The notes below the pieces were generated by a model that worked only from the letters and a program-made list of their open reading frames with translations, was not told the DNA's origin and made no database searches. 49,283 bases of DNA, from assembly GCA_012267415.1 (NCBI GenBank), contig JAAXGN010000034.1:1-49283 (forward strand), written 5' to 3'. Shown one piece after another: positions 35,023 through 44,381 of the stretch; position 1 is the first letter of the stretch, and the number at the start of each line of letters is the position of its first letter. The position numbers and the translations under genes were made by a program. The stretch is from Candidatus Poribacteria bacterium (lineage in GTDB: Bacteria > Poribacteria > WGA-4E > WGA-3G).

Positions 35023-35874
35023 CTAAAAACTGGGTTCTTTATTCTCTTTTTGTTCCTTATCTTCTGAATCATAAGTTTCAGTTTCATCTGATTCATTGAC
35101 TGTAGGTACTTCACTCTCATCGCTTGCGGTTGTCAATTGTTTGATGCGTTTGCAGAGTCCCTCAAAAAGTGTTGCATTTGTTTCCGCTGCTTTTAGTTCG
35201 GCAGACATTTGTGTCCACTGCCGTTCGGAAATGTCGTTTCTGGATTCTACACTGCACTTGCGTTTCATATAGAGCCAGAGATCCTCTTTACTGATGCCTG
35301 CCTTTTTAAGAGCTTCTGAGAGTTTCGTTGCAATGGCAAAGGTGGCTTTCTGTGCATTTGTAATATTCCCTCCACCCTGTTCTGGTTGAGGTTGTTGAAG
35401 AGCAGCATTCCCAGCATTTCCTGCATTCACTTTACGGTGCAGATAATAGTTCAACACTTCTCGTATGACAGGTACTGGGATCAGTTGTTTGATTGCATTT
35501 CGCTGTGCTTTGTGAATTGCTTTTGTAAATGCATAAGGATCAGGTCGACTACCGTTCTTCTTCGCTTGCTCGAAAGCACCGAAACGAGATGAACCTGTTA
35601 TCGTATCAACAGCTTTCACGGTTGCGATCCATGAGTCCTCAGTTTCTTCATAGTTAACTTCTTCAACTTGTATTCCACCGCGTCGATTTGCTGCTTCGTT
35701 AATGCCTGCCAGTGTCAATCCTTCAACGACCCGTCCTCCCTGTTTGAAAGAGTAGACATAGTCTTGTATTGTCTGTCCGGTCATTAGCTCAACAATAGCT
35801 TGGTCATCAACTTGGTCAACAACTTCGTATTCTGTGGTTACAGGAACCATTTCATCCTTTTTTTCTTCTGACAT
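35023..35874 (-). CDS. Hypothetical protein, possibly a single-strand annealing/recombination protein
   Basis: I prefer the ATG at 35874 (MSEEKKDEM), which has GGAG six bases upstream, over the ATG at 35886. The roughly 283-residue protein has a beta-rich core with YVYSFKQGGRVVEGLTLAGI and SWIATVKAVDTITGSSRFG. The helix FTKAIHKAQRNAIKQLIP follows. This strand order and the terminal Lys/Arg-rich helix recall Rad52-type annealing proteins of phages, but no diagnostic motif is certain. The C-terminal third is a helical segment (ISKEDLWLYMKRKCSV) and then an acidic disordered tail. No phage genes flank it. Confidence 0.45.
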   Translation of the reverse strand: MSEEKKDEMVPVTTEYEVVDQVDDQAIVELMTGQTIQDYVYSFKQGGRVVEGLTLAGINEAANRRGGIQVEEVNYEETEDSWIATVKAVDTITGSSRFGAFEQAKKNGSRPDPYAFTKAIHKAQRNAIKQLIPVPVIREVLNYYLHRKVNAGNAGNAALQQPQPEQGGGNITNAQKATFAIATKLSEALKKAGISKEDLWLYMKRKCSVESRNDISERQWTQMSAELKAAETNATLFEGLCKRIKQLTTASDESEVPTVNESDETETYDSEDKEQKENKEPSF

Positions 35875-36007
35875 AGTATTCTCCATGATATGAATATTGA
35901 TAATTCATTATAACATGTTTCCCAAAATACGTCAATAATATTATTTATCCGTTAAGATTAAAAATCTATTGTATTGATGCGTTTATGTGTTTAAACCGCA
36001 TGATACC

Positions 36008-36036
36008 TTGAACCTACTGTCTACATCTGCTATAAT
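36008..36036 (+). promoter_or_regulatory. Sigma-70-type promoter upstream of the sugar ABC ATPase
   Basis: TTGAAC (36008-36013) and a consensus TATAAT (36031-36036) are spaced by 17 bp, about 34 bp before the start codon at 36070. Confidence 0.55.
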
Positions 36037-36069
36037 AACAAGCATCTTAGCGTCGGAGTTACAATGTAA

Positions 36070-37599
36070 ATGGCAGTTCCACTTCTTGACATGCAGTTCA
36101 TTACGAAAGATTTTCCCGGTGTGCGTGCACTTGATGATGTCAATTTTGCTGTGCATGCTGGTGAAATACATGCAATCTGCGGGGAAAATGGTGCTGGAAA
36201 GTCAACGCTGATTAAGATACTCGGCGCTGTGCATCCCTACGGCACGTATGAAGGAAAACTAAATATCAATGGAACTGAACAACGGTTTCAAAATGTGCGC
36301 AATGCTGAAAACGCAGGTATCGCAGTTATCCATCAGGAATTAGCACTGATCCCTGAGATGACAGTTGCTGAAAACATCTACCTTGGTAGAGAACCACGGA
36401 AATACGGTTTCATTGACAAATCCAAATTATATCAAGATGCAGGAGAATTGTTATCCCAGTTTGGTTTAGATATACCACTTCAAGGCAAAGTATATGAACT
36501 TGGAATTGGACAGCAACAACTCGTTGAGATAGCGAAAGCACTGTCGCGGAATGCTCGCATGCTTGTATTGGATGAACCAACAGCGGCGTTGACCCATAGT
36601 GAAGTGGATATTCTTAGACATATTCTGACACAACTCCGTGATAAAGATGTCGCATGTATTTACATTACACACAAACTGAAGGAGATTTTTCAGATAGGCG
36701 ACAGAGTGACAGTGTTGCGAGATGGTAAGACAGTTGCAACGCACGCTATAGATGAATGCTCAGAGGACGATCTGATTTCGCTGATGGTCGGTCGGGAACT
36801 GACTACGTTTTTTCCTGATAGAGATAAATCTTCAGCATCATCAGAGGATAAAGAAACGGCACTAAAGGTTGAGGATCTATGCACATATTCATCTGAACCC
36901 CCACATCTTGAGAAGATAGGATTCTCTGTTCGCCGAGGTGAAATCCTCGGTATTGCTGGACTCATGGGAGCAGGTAGGACAGAACTCATCTCCGCAATTT
37001 TCGGTGCATACACAGACAAATGGACAGGTAAGGTCTATAGAGATGGCACGTTAATCAAGATTCGAAACCCGCGAGATGCAATAAGGCATGGTATGGCATT
37101 GGTTAGTGAAGATAGAAAAAGATATGGTCTAATTTTGGACGATCTTGTAGTCCGTAATATGACACTTGTGAGTCTTGGTGTATTAAAAGAACTTACCTCT
37201 TATGACTTGGTCAATCGTGATTTAGAGTATCAAAAAAGCAGAGAATCAGTGGATGCACTCCGTATTAGAACAACCTCGCTTGATACACCTGTGAAGCAGT
37301 TGAGCGGTGGAAATCAACAGAAAGTTGTCTTAGGGAAATGGTTGATGACGTGTCCTGAAGTTCTGTTTCTGGATGAACCGACGCGTGGAATTGATGTCGG
37401 TGCAAAGGCAGAAATCCACGCACTCACTGCGAAACTTGCCGATGAAGGGGTCGCAATCGTTTTAGTGTCATCCGAACTACCTGAAATCTTGGGAATGAGC
37501 GATCGAGTCATTGTTTTACATGAAGGCAGAATTACAGGTGAATTTATAAACAAGGATTTAACGCAGGAAGATATTTTGCGTTGTGCAGCAGGTTCATAA
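36070..37599 (+). CDS. Sugar ABC transporter ATP-binding protein (RbsA/MglA/XylG type)
   Basis: The 509-residue protein has two ABC domains in tandem. The first has Walker A GENGAGKST (residues 38-46), signature LGIGQQQLVEIAKAL and Walker B LVLDEPTAAL. The second has a degenerate P-loop (GIAGLMGAGRTELI), signature QLSGGNQQKVVLGKWL and LFLDEPTRGIDVG. This is the fingerprint of carbohydrate importers of the CUT2 class. No permease or binding-protein gene lies next to it, so the partners must be elsewhere. Its stop overlaps the tsaE start (TAATG). Confidence 0.93.
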   Translation: MAVPLLDMQFITKDFPGVRALDDVNFAVHAGEIHAICGENGAGKSTLIKILGAVHPYGTYEGKLNINGTEQRFQNVRNAENAGIAVIHQELALIPEMTVAENIYLGREPRKYGFIDKSKLYQDAGELLSQFGLDIPLQGKVYELGIGQQQLVEIAKALSRNARMLVLDEPTAALTHSEVDILRHILTQLRDKDVACIYITHKLKEIFQIGDRVTVLRDGKTVATHAIDECSEDDLISLMVGRELTTFFPDRDKSSASSEDKETALKVEDLCTYSSEPPHLEKIGFSVRRGEILGIAGLMGAGRTELISAIFGAYTDKWTGKVYRDGTLIKIRNPRDAIRHGMALVSEDRKRYGLILDDLVVRNMTLVSLGVLKELTSYDLVNRDLEYQKSRESVDALRIRTTSLDTPVKQLSGGNQQKVVLGKWLMTCPEVLFLDEPTRGIDVGAKAEIHALTAKLADEGVAIVLVSSELPEILGMSDRVIVLHEGRITGEFINKDLTQEDILRCAAGS

Positions 37600-38030
37600 T
37601 GGATAAAGTCTTTAGGACAGAGAGTCCAGAGGAAACGCAAACTCTGGGTGAAGAACTTGGTAAAAAGTTGAAACCCGGTCACGTCATTGCACTCATTGGT
37701 GACCTTGGCACAGGTAAGACGTGCCTAACACAAGGCATTGCACGCGGTGTTGGTTTAGCACCGAATGAGGTAGTTAATAGTCCGTCCTATATTCTTATCA
37801 ACGAATATAACGGGAGTATTCCGATCTATCATATTGATCTGTATAGGATGGAGTCGTCTGAAGAAATCGCTGAGCTTGGATTAGGTGAATATGTTAATGG
37901 AGATGGTATTTGCATTATTGAATGGGCTGATAGGATGGAAAACACATTACCCGACACATGTATAAAGGTTCACATAACTTGGGAAGATGAGAACTCACGT
38001 TCCATCATAATAGAACATTTTCCGTCATAA
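37599..38030 (+). CDS. tsaE: tRNA threonylcarbamoyladenosine biosynthesis ATPase TsaE
   Basis: The start at 37599 overlaps the upstream stop as TAATG, which implies coupled translation. The 143-residue protein has the P-loop GDLGTGKTCLTQGIARGVG, the switch segment NSPSYILINEY and the YHIDLYRMES and IIEWADRM motifs typical of TsaE. It supports t6A37 synthesis on ANN-decoding tRNAs with TsaB, TsaC and TsaD, none of which is in the window. Pairing with a sugar ABC ATPase is probably fortuitous. Confidence 0.95.
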   Translation: MDKVFRTESPEETQTLGEELGKKLKPGHVIALIGDLGTGKTCLTQGIARGVGLAPNEVVNSPSYILINEYNGSIPIYHIDLYRMESSEEIAELGLGEYVNGDGICIIEWADRMENTLPDTCIKVHITWEDENSRSIIIEHFPS

Positions 38031-38044
38031 TATAAGGGATAACT

Positions 38045-39091
38045 ATGGATAGTGATAGAGGAAAAACACGGGATGCAATGCCTGGTGGACAGGTAGGAGA
38101 AGGTAGATTAAACCAGATTTCAGAGTTCATTGGTGAGGAAGTAAGTGATACATCAAATTGGGTTGAAATTTACCACACAAACGATGAGTGGGAAGTGAAA
38201 CTCATTCAAGCCACTTTGAACGCACAGCAGATTCGGTGCCGACCTGTACAATTAAAGAAGGAAAGGCAAACTGCACTATTCGTTGCTCCAGAACATCAGG
38301 TCACTGCATTGGAACTGGTCAGTCAGATTGACGTCGTCGTTACACACAGCGAAGTTGAGACACTATCAAAAGAAAAAGCAGCGGCACTCAAAGAACGTGA
38401 TCTGGCCGCAGTAGAAGACAATCAACAGATAGTAACTGCAGAGGATGGGGAAATTATCCTTGCACAACGTGAGGATATCGGTAGCGTTGTCTATGTTACT
38501 GGACACGGATACGAGATACGCGTTGGTCCTGAACCGTATATCACAGTTGCAGAAAATGACTGGGAGGAATTTACCGATTTTAGTGCCCAACGGCAGGAAT
38601 TTGTGATGCTTCTCAGACACGAATACCCGGAACTCTATGATTGGATACATGAGGAAAAACTATTAGCCGAATTCATTCGTCTTATAGAGATGACATATCA
38701 GGATGGTTCTCCTGTTCCTGTGCCAAGACAGCAATACAATGAAACAGCAGATCAGGACACTCTGGAAGAAACTGTGCCTTACAATGCTTTTGCACAATTG
38801 AGTATATTAGTTGCAGTAATTTCTGTGATCACTCTCCTGTTCCGTGTGCCATTGTCAGTCAATCTTATACTTTTTGTGTGTGCCGTTTTCTTTGGTGTAA
38901 TTGCGCTATTTCGGATACGGATGCAAGCGGAACGTGACACGGATGAGGTGAAGACCGTCGGTATGCCGATGGCATTGATTGCGATTGTGTTATCTTGTCT
39001 GGTAGTTGTGTTTGCGTGGTGGTTGGATCAGCGTCTGGAACCTGAAGTGCCAGAGAATCCCCCTGTTCGCGAACAGATTCAAAATCAGTAA
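38045..39091 (+). CDS. Membrane protein with DUF2007-like N-terminal domain
   Basis: The 348-residue protein has a DUF2007-like module near residues 38-95 (WVEIYHTNDEWEVKLIQATL, then FVAPEHQVTALELV). A central acidic beta-rich region follows. About three membrane helices lie between residues 248 and 330 (for example LSILVAVISVITLLF and MALIAIVLSCLVVVFAWWL). It starts 14 bp after tsaE and is probably co-transcribed. DUF2007 proteins have been described as putative signal-transducing proteins; no specific role can be given here. Confidence 0.65.
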   Translation: MDSDRGKTRDAMPGGQVGEGRLNQISEFIGEEVSDTSNWVEIYHTNDEWEVKLIQATLNAQQIRCRPVQLKKERQTALFVAPEHQVTALELVSQIDVVVTHSEVETLSKEKAAALKERDLAAVEDNQQIVTAEDGEIILAQREDIGSVVYVTGHGYEIRVGPEPYITVAENDWEEFTDFSAQRQEFVMLLRHEYPELYDWIHEEKLLAEFIRLIEMTYQDGSPVPVPRQQYNETADQDTLEETVPYNAFAQLSILVAVISVITLLFRVPLSVNLILFVCAVFFGVIALFRIRMQAERDTDEVKTVGMPMALIAIVLSCLVVVFAWWLDQRLEPEVPENPPVREQIQNQ

Positions 39092-39584
39092 TGGTAGAAT
39101 TCATTACAGACTTTGATGTCCGAATTTTATCCAAAAAATCTTGAAATACTAATTCAGACAAGTAACCAAAACTCTACACCCATTATGCGTCAATTTACGG
39201 GAGTGGATCTGTTATTGATGTGTCTTTAGTCCCGTAGGGACGCTATGTTTATAGATCATGATTGAACACCCCTCTTTAGTCCCGTAGGGACGATATGTTT
39301 ATCTTGTGTGTTTAATCTACACATATCGTCCCTACGGGACTAAAGACAGTTCCAAGACGTTTATCTATAAACATATCGTCCCTACGGGACTGAAGAAATC
39401 CCAGAAAAATAACTTCCTACAATTTGCTTATCGTTCTACAACCCGCACAATCTAACAACATGTCAATTTTTGGCGAAGGTATTGGACAATAAAGAGGCAT
39501 TTTTTATTACAAATAGTACTAGTTTGATTTCTTTAATCGGATTGTAGTATACCATTCAATATCAATTTATGGAGAATACATATC
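39092..39584. other. Non-coding gap with repeat cluster
   Basis: No gene seen. It holds cluster B (39223-39396) and flanks that resemble those of cluster A. For example, CGCACAATCTAA followed by ATGTC and TTGGCGAA occurs right of both clusters. Confidence 0.6.
39223..39396. repeat. GTCCCGTAGGGAC repeat cluster B (two direct, two inverted copies)
   Basis: Units at about 39223, 39273, 39321 (inverted) and 39366 (inverted). The spacer after the first unit (TAGATCATGATTGAACACCC) is close to that in cluster A (TAGATCATGGTAGAACACTC), so the two clusters are copies of one element. Confidence 0.9.
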
Positions 39585-39845
39585 ATGACAGAAACCTTGA
39601 TTTCTGATGCACTTGAAAAGAAAAAGCAGAACAAGAAGAAATCCCCTCTTGATGTTTCAATTCAACTCTATCAATCTGGGGAAATAACACTCGGAAGAGC
39701 ATCAGAACTTGCTGGGATGCACCGCTTTGAGTTCGAATCCACTTTAAAAGAAAGAGGGATATCCAAAGTTGTTGACGTAGACTCTGCTGAGAAATTGAAG
39801 GAAGGTGTTTCCATTATCAAGAGTTTCTACAAAGATAACAGGTAA
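39585..39845 (+). CDS. UPF0175 family small protein (antitoxin-like)
   Basis: The 86-residue protein contains LDVSIQLYQSGEITLGRASELAGMHRFEFESTLKERGI, reading the UPF0175 signature (a small helix-turn-helix-like domain). Members are often encoded next to DUF3368/PIN-type toxins. Here no intact partner follows. A 32-codon frame directly after (about 39842-39940, beginning VISDKDYYLAIL) is only weakly reminiscent of a PIN start. It may regulate its own promoter. TGGAGAA lies before the start. Confidence 0.75.
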   Translation: MTETLISDALEKKKQNKKKSPLDVSIQLYQSGEITLGRASELAGMHRFEFESTLKERGISKVVDVDSAEKLKEGVSIIKSFYKDNR

Positions 39846-39982
39846 TCAGTGATAAGGATTATTATCTCGCGATCCTGAATGGTAAGGAATTATTGTCTGT
39901 TACAGAACAGTCTCCACAGCAACTCACGTTACCCATTTAGGAATCACGTTTTATCTTGTTCAAACAGATTCTCCTTAACCTG

Positions 39983-40059
39983 ATACACCTTTCGCCCCTC
40001 TGGAGCTTAGTCTGGTAATATCAACGTTTTCTATACACCTTTCGCCCCTCTGGGGCTTG
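39983..40059. repeat. Two direct copies of ATACACCTTTCGCCCCTCTGG
   Basis: Units start at 39983 and 40033, 50 bp apart, and each contains a small GCCCCTCTGGGGC-type palindrome. The spacing is like that of the GTCCCGTAGGGAC units, but the sequence is different. Confidence 0.7.
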
Positions 40060-40217
40060 GATTTTACAAAAACTTTACTCATGTGTTTCTACAAGAAAGT
40101 TACACACCCATATAGTACAGGTGTGTAAGTATTCTGTCACCTTTTACAGATGAGACGGCACTCGGAGAGTGCCTACTACTATTAAGAGCATAGGAAATCC
40201 TAAAATTAATTGGCACT

Positions 40218-40312
40218 TAATGAAGATTAAGTTATTGATTGGGTAATATACGGGCGGGGAAACCCCGCCCCTACGAAACCTTACCCTACGATGAGTCTTA
40301 TTAGTAGAATTG
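40218..40312. repeat. About 95-bp dispersed repeat, copy B
   Basis: Nearly identical to 15484-15579, including the GGGCGGGGAAACCCCGCCC palindrome and the following CTACGAAACCTTAC. Confidence 0.85.
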
Positions 40313-40405
40313 CCTGATTATTTATTTAATCTTCATAAAGTTTGTGGCAGAATACGCGTTTGGTATTCTGCATTAAAAAAGAGACACTATCAATTAGAAA
40401 TGGTA

Positions 40406-42415
40406 TTAGTTATCAAACGCATTCGCAACAATCACCAAATCAAGTATATTCACGACACCATCACCATTGAGGTCAGGTTCTGCCTCCCCAAACGCATTTG
40501 TAACAAGCACGAGATCCAAAATGTTCACTACGCCATCGCCGTTGACATCTGCAGTTACCCCAGTTTTCAGGAACATCTCACCGTCTAAGTCGGGGACGGC
40601 GTGCTTGAAACTTGTGATACCGCTTTCAACGCCTACCGTTTGCGTAATAAGGTTAATTTGCTGCTCCTTACCACTGCGGTTATAGACTGCCCAGCCGTTG
40701 GTGAACTCACGGATGAATAAACCTTTGCGGTTGTCGTAGAGCTGCCCTTTGGTTTCATCGCCGCCAACGGGACGACCGAGTTCGGCATCATAGAACGGAT
40801 ACCAATAATGTTCTGTATGAGAATGAGGTTCACCACGTGCGTGTAACTCTGAATGACCTTCATACTGCTCATTCGGAATTTCATAAAAGTGCGTGTGGAT
40901 TGGAAATGGAATTCCGTACCAAAGTCTGACATAGCCATCTGAGTGCGTTAGACTCATTGTTGTAAAAAGCCTCATCAATTGTTGGTTTCTTGGACTGTCA
41001 AGCGGTTCTCTATTATCTGCCCGACCTTGCAAGCAATTGAGCTGAGGTTCACGCAAGTTCTGTTCTGACCATAACAACGCACTTTCAATCTCTGCGAAAT
41101 GCGCATGTGTATAGGAACTGCGTATAGTTTCCATAAAAGTTCCATTTACATAAGGTGCCGAATGTGGAATCTTGGTGTTATTCGTATTGACGATGATAAG
41201 AAAGTCATCTCTGACGGCATCGACACCCTCACGGATCCGCCGGAGCATTGTAATCGCTGCTTCGTGGACATCATAAGTATAGTAATGAGCATTCGTCCTG
41301 TTGCGCCAATCATCTCGCCACACATCCAAAAAAATACCGTCAAAGAGTCCGCATTTGGCAAACGCAACTGCTCGCCTGACCATAATGTCTTGGACCTCTG
41401 GATATGTGAAGTCAATAAGAGGATTTGCAATTTCTTTAATTATGTTCCCCGATTCATCTCTTACCCAATAGGGCCAATCTTCTGGATACTCACCGGGGTT
41501 TGCAGCCCAATAGTTCATCCCAACAATGAAAATCATGTTTGGGTTCCGAGAGAGCATGTCATCCCGATCTTCCTTTGCCGATTCAACATGCAGAAAGGTT
41601 TTTAGACCTTCAGGCGTTGGGAGCCACTTCAGGTGAAACAGTAGAGCACTCCAGTGTAGGTCATGATATGCCATGCGTTCACGAAACCCTAGACTTGGTA
41701 AGTTTATAATATTCCCATGTGATGAGAAAATAGAAGGATACTCACGATTCTCAACTCGCTCAGAAATTGGGACACCCACCAAGTCACACGTTTCATCGTA
41801 ACCGAATTGCATTAACTTAGGTATTGGAAGCGTTCGAAGAACCTTATTATCCGCATTGCGCTGGATCTCGAGATTTTCAAGGTTTGGTAATCCGGCAAGC
41901 GGCGATAGATCCGCAATCTGATTGTCGCTAAGCGAAAGCACTTTTAGATTTACTAATCCCGCAAGCGGCGAAACATCCGTAATTTGGTTGCTACCTAATC
42001 GGAGCACTTCAAGGTTGACTAATCCCGCAAGGGGCGAAATATCTGAAATCTGGTTGTCGTCTAAAATCAAATAACCAAGTCTCGTTAGACCGGACAAGGG
42101 AGATAGATCATGGATCTTGTTCCTTCCCAGACCAAGTACCTGCAAATCAGTCGCATGCTCTAAACCGGTAAGATCGACAATCCCCTTACCTCTCGCCTCA
42201 AGATTTGATAAGTGTTCTTGCATATATGCCTGGGTCAACGGGCTATCTGCTGGAATTCTAAGTTTTGCTCGGACAGCCTCACGGAGCGCAGGATCCGGCA
42301 TCCACTCTTCAGCATCTTCTGCTGGGACAAAAACAGTAAAAACAAACATGCCCATAACAGATAAAAATAGGAACTGAAACCATAATGATTTACACACCTT
42401 TTCTTTTATTCTCAT
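40406..42415 (-). CDS. Secreted LRR, glycosidase-like and dockerin-like protein (fourth gene of the sigma operon)
   Basis: The start is placed at the ATG at 42415, with AAAGGAGAT upstream; an earlier ATG in the same frame lies inside the preceding gene. About 669 residues: a signal peptide (residues 5-32, ending FVPAEDA) and a WMPDPALREAV module. SDS22-like leucine-rich repeats follow (about 70-190, for example LAGLVNLEVLRLGSNQITDV). A TIM-barrel glycosidase-like domain with DGIFLDVWRDDW comes next. At the end are two dockerin-type DxNxDG repeats (DVNGDGVVNILDLV and DLNGDGVVNILDLV). Substrate unknown. It closely resembles the gene upstream. Confidence 0.85.
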   Translation of the reverse strand: MRIKEKVCKSLWFQFLFLSVMGMFVFTVFVPAEDAEEWMPDPALREAVRAKLRIPADSPLTQAYMQEHLSNLEARGKGIVDLTGLEHATDLQVLGLGRNKIHDLSPLSGLTRLGYLILDDNQISDISPLAGLVNLEVLRLGSNQITDVSPLAGLVNLKVLSLSDNQIADLSPLAGLPNLENLEIQRNADNKVLRTLPIPKLMQFGYDETCDLVGVPISERVENREYPSIFSSHGNIINLPSLGFRERMAYHDLHWSALLFHLKWLPTPEGLKTFLHVESAKEDRDDMLSRNPNMIFIVGMNYWAANPGEYPEDWPYWVRDESGNIIKEIANPLIDFTYPEVQDIMVRRAVAFAKCGLFDGIFLDVWRDDWRNRTNAHYYTYDVHEAAITMLRRIREGVDAVRDDFLIIVNTNNTKIPHSAPYVNGTFMETIRSSYTHAHFAEIESALLWSEQNLREPQLNCLQGRADNREPLDSPRNQQLMRLFTTMSLTHSDGYVRLWYGIPFPIHTHFYEIPNEQYEGHSELHARGEPHSHTEHYWYPFYDAELGRPVGGDETKGQLYDNRKGLFIREFTNGWAVYNRSGKEQQINLITQTVGVESGITSFKHAVPDLDGEMFLKTGVTADVNGDGVVNILDLVLVTNAFGEAEPDLNGDGVVNILDLVIVANAFDN

Positions 42416-42431
42416 AAGATAATCTCCTTTC

Positions 42432-44366
42432 TTAAAACGCATTCGCAACTACCACCAAATCCAGAATATTCACAACACCATCACCATTCAGATCAGGTTC
42501 CGCTTTACCAAACGCATTAGCAACAAGCACTAAATCAAGAATGTTCACTACGCCATCGCCGTTGACATCTGCAGTTACCCCAGTTTTCAGGAACATCTCA
42601 CCGTCTAAGTCGGGGACGGTGTGCTTGAAACTTGTGATACCACTTTCAACGCCTGTCGTTTGTCCCGGGAGGCTAATCTCTTGTGCCTTGCCACTGCGGT
42701 TATAGACCGCCCAACCGTTGGTGAACTCGCGAATGAATAGGCCGTCAATCGTCTCGCCATCACGGTTGATGTAGGGCTGCCCTTTCGTTTCATCACCGCC
42801 GCTGGGATCCACAAGATCCACATCATAGAACGGATACCAATGATGCTCGTGTAGTCCACCAACTACAAAGTTGACATAGCCGTCTGAGTGCGTTAGACTC
42901 ATTGTAGTGAAAAGCCGCATCCATTGTTGGTTTCTCGGGCTGTCAGGCGGTTCCCTTTTATCTGCATAACCCTCCAGGCAATTGATGCGTGGTTCTTGAA
43001 GGTTCTGCTCTGCCCAAAGCAGGGTATTTTCAATCTCTACGAGATCTGTATAGGAATAAGGGGGTGTAGTTTCCATGAAAATTCCATTAATGTAGGGAGC
43101 AGAACGCGGGACCTTGCTGCGAACCGTGTTAGCGATGATAAGAAAATCATCTCTGACTTCATTGACACCCTCACGTATCCGCCGAAGCATTGTAATCGCC
43201 GCCTCACCGACATTATATGCGTGATAGCGGTGATTAGGTTCTTCGACATGCCATTCATCCCGCCACCAATCCAAGAAAACACCATCAAAGAGTCCGCATT
43301 TCGCAAACTCAATTACTTGTCTCACTATATAATCTTGGTATTTCGGGTATGTGAAGTCAATACGAGGATTCGCACCGTCTACACCGTCGAAAATTATGTT
43401 CCCTGATTCATCTCTCAACCAATACGGCCAATCTTCTGGATATTCACCAAGGTTTGCTGCTTGATAGCCTATCGCAACAATGAAAATCATTTTCTGGTTC
43501 CGAGAGAGCATGTCATCCCATTCTTCCTTTGCGTGGTCAACAGGCAGATAGGTTCTTAAACCTTCAGGGGTTGGAAGCCATTTCATCTGAAACAGTAGAC
43601 CACTCCAGTGCAGGTCATGATATGCCATGCGTTCACGAAACGATAGACTTGGTAAGTTGATGATATTCCCCCATGCTGAGAAAATTGAAGGATACTTACG
43701 ATCCTCAATCCGCTCAGAAATAGGTTCACCTTCTAAATCACACGCTTCATCGTATCCGAATTGTAGCAACTTCGATATTGGAATAGTGGAAAGAACGCCT
43801 TTCTCATTGAGCAGGATATTGAGATTTTCAAGGTTTGGTAATCCGACCAGGGGCGATAGGTCCGTAATCTGATTATTGCTTAGATTCAAATCTTTGAGGT
43901 TGACTAACCCTGTGAGGGGTGAAATATCTTCAATCTGATTACCCCAAAGATGCAGGACCTCCAAACGCGTGAGTGCTGCCAGCGGACGTAAGTCTGAAAT
44001 CTGATTGTTTCCTAAATTCAAAAAAACAAGTCCCGTTAGACCCGACAAAGGAGATAGATCCTGTATCTTGTTCCTTGCCAGACCAAGAGACTGCAAATCA
44101 GTCGCATGCTCTAAGCCTGTAAGATTGACGATCCCCTTACCACTCACATGAAGACCTGTTAAGTGTTCTTGAACATACGCCTGTGTCAAAGGACTATCTG
44201 CTGGAATTCTAAGTTTTTCTCGGATAGCCTCGCGGAGCGCAGGATCCGGCATCCACTCTTCAGCATCTTCTGCTGGGACAAAAACAGTAAAAACAAACAT
44301 GCCCATAACAGATAAAAATAGGAACTGAAACCATAATGATGGACGATACAATTTTCTTATTGTCAT
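42432..44366 (-). CDS. Secreted LRR, glycosidase-like and dockerin-like protein (third gene of the sigma operon)
   Basis: The 644-residue protein has a signal peptide nearly identical to that of its downstream paralogue. An LRR block follows (about residues 80-190). The glycosidase-like barrel carries DGVFLDWWRDEW and NGIFMETTPPYSY, whose conserved Asp and Glu are candidate catalytic residues. The paired dockerin repeats (DVNGDGVVNILDLV, DLNGDGVVNILDLV) end two residues before the stop (VANAF). AAAGGAAA precedes the ATG. Only 15 bp separate it from the DUF6259-like gene upstream and 16 bp from the next start, so it is clearly in the same transcript. No cohesin partner is visible. Confidence 0.85.
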   Translation of the reverse strand: MTIRKLYRPSLWFQFLFLSVMGMFVFTVFVPAEDAEEWMPDPALREAIREKLRIPADSPLTQAYVQEHLTGLHVSGKGIVNLTGLEHATDLQSLGLARNKIQDLSPLSGLTGLVFLNLGNNQISDLRPLAALTRLEVLHLWGNQIEDISPLTGLVNLKDLNLSNNQITDLSPLVGLPNLENLNILLNEKGVLSTIPISKLLQFGYDEACDLEGEPISERIEDRKYPSIFSAWGNIINLPSLSFRERMAYHDLHWSGLLFQMKWLPTPEGLRTYLPVDHAKEEWDDMLSRNQKMIFIVAIGYQAANLGEYPEDWPYWLRDESGNIIFDGVDGANPRIDFTYPKYQDYIVRQVIEFAKCGLFDGVFLDWWRDEWHVEEPNHRYHAYNVGEAAITMLRRIREGVNEVRDDFLIIANTVRSKVPRSAPYINGIFMETTPPYSYTDLVEIENTLLWAEQNLQEPRINCLEGYADKREPPDSPRNQQWMRLFTTMSLTHSDGYVNFVVGGLHEHHWYPFYDVDLVDPSGGDETKGQPYINRDGETIDGLFIREFTNGWAVYNRSGKAQEISLPGQTTGVESGITSFKHTVPDLDGEMFLKTGVTADVNGDGVVNILDLVLVANAFGKAEPDLNGDGVVNILDLVVVANAF

Positions 44367-44381
44367 AAACTAATTTCCTTT

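Larger units (their letters stand above)
39846..40405. other. Non-coding gap with three kinds of repeat
   Basis: No convincing gene is present. It holds a possible toxin remnant next to the UPF0175 gene, two ATACACCTTTCGCCCCTCTGG units, a GTGTGT/ACACAC inverted pair near 40100-40127, and the 95-bp repeat at 40218-40312. Confidence 0.5.

Noticed and set aside
32041..39396. CRISPR array
   Set aside because: Units flip orientation, spacers are shared between the two clusters and no cas genes are present.
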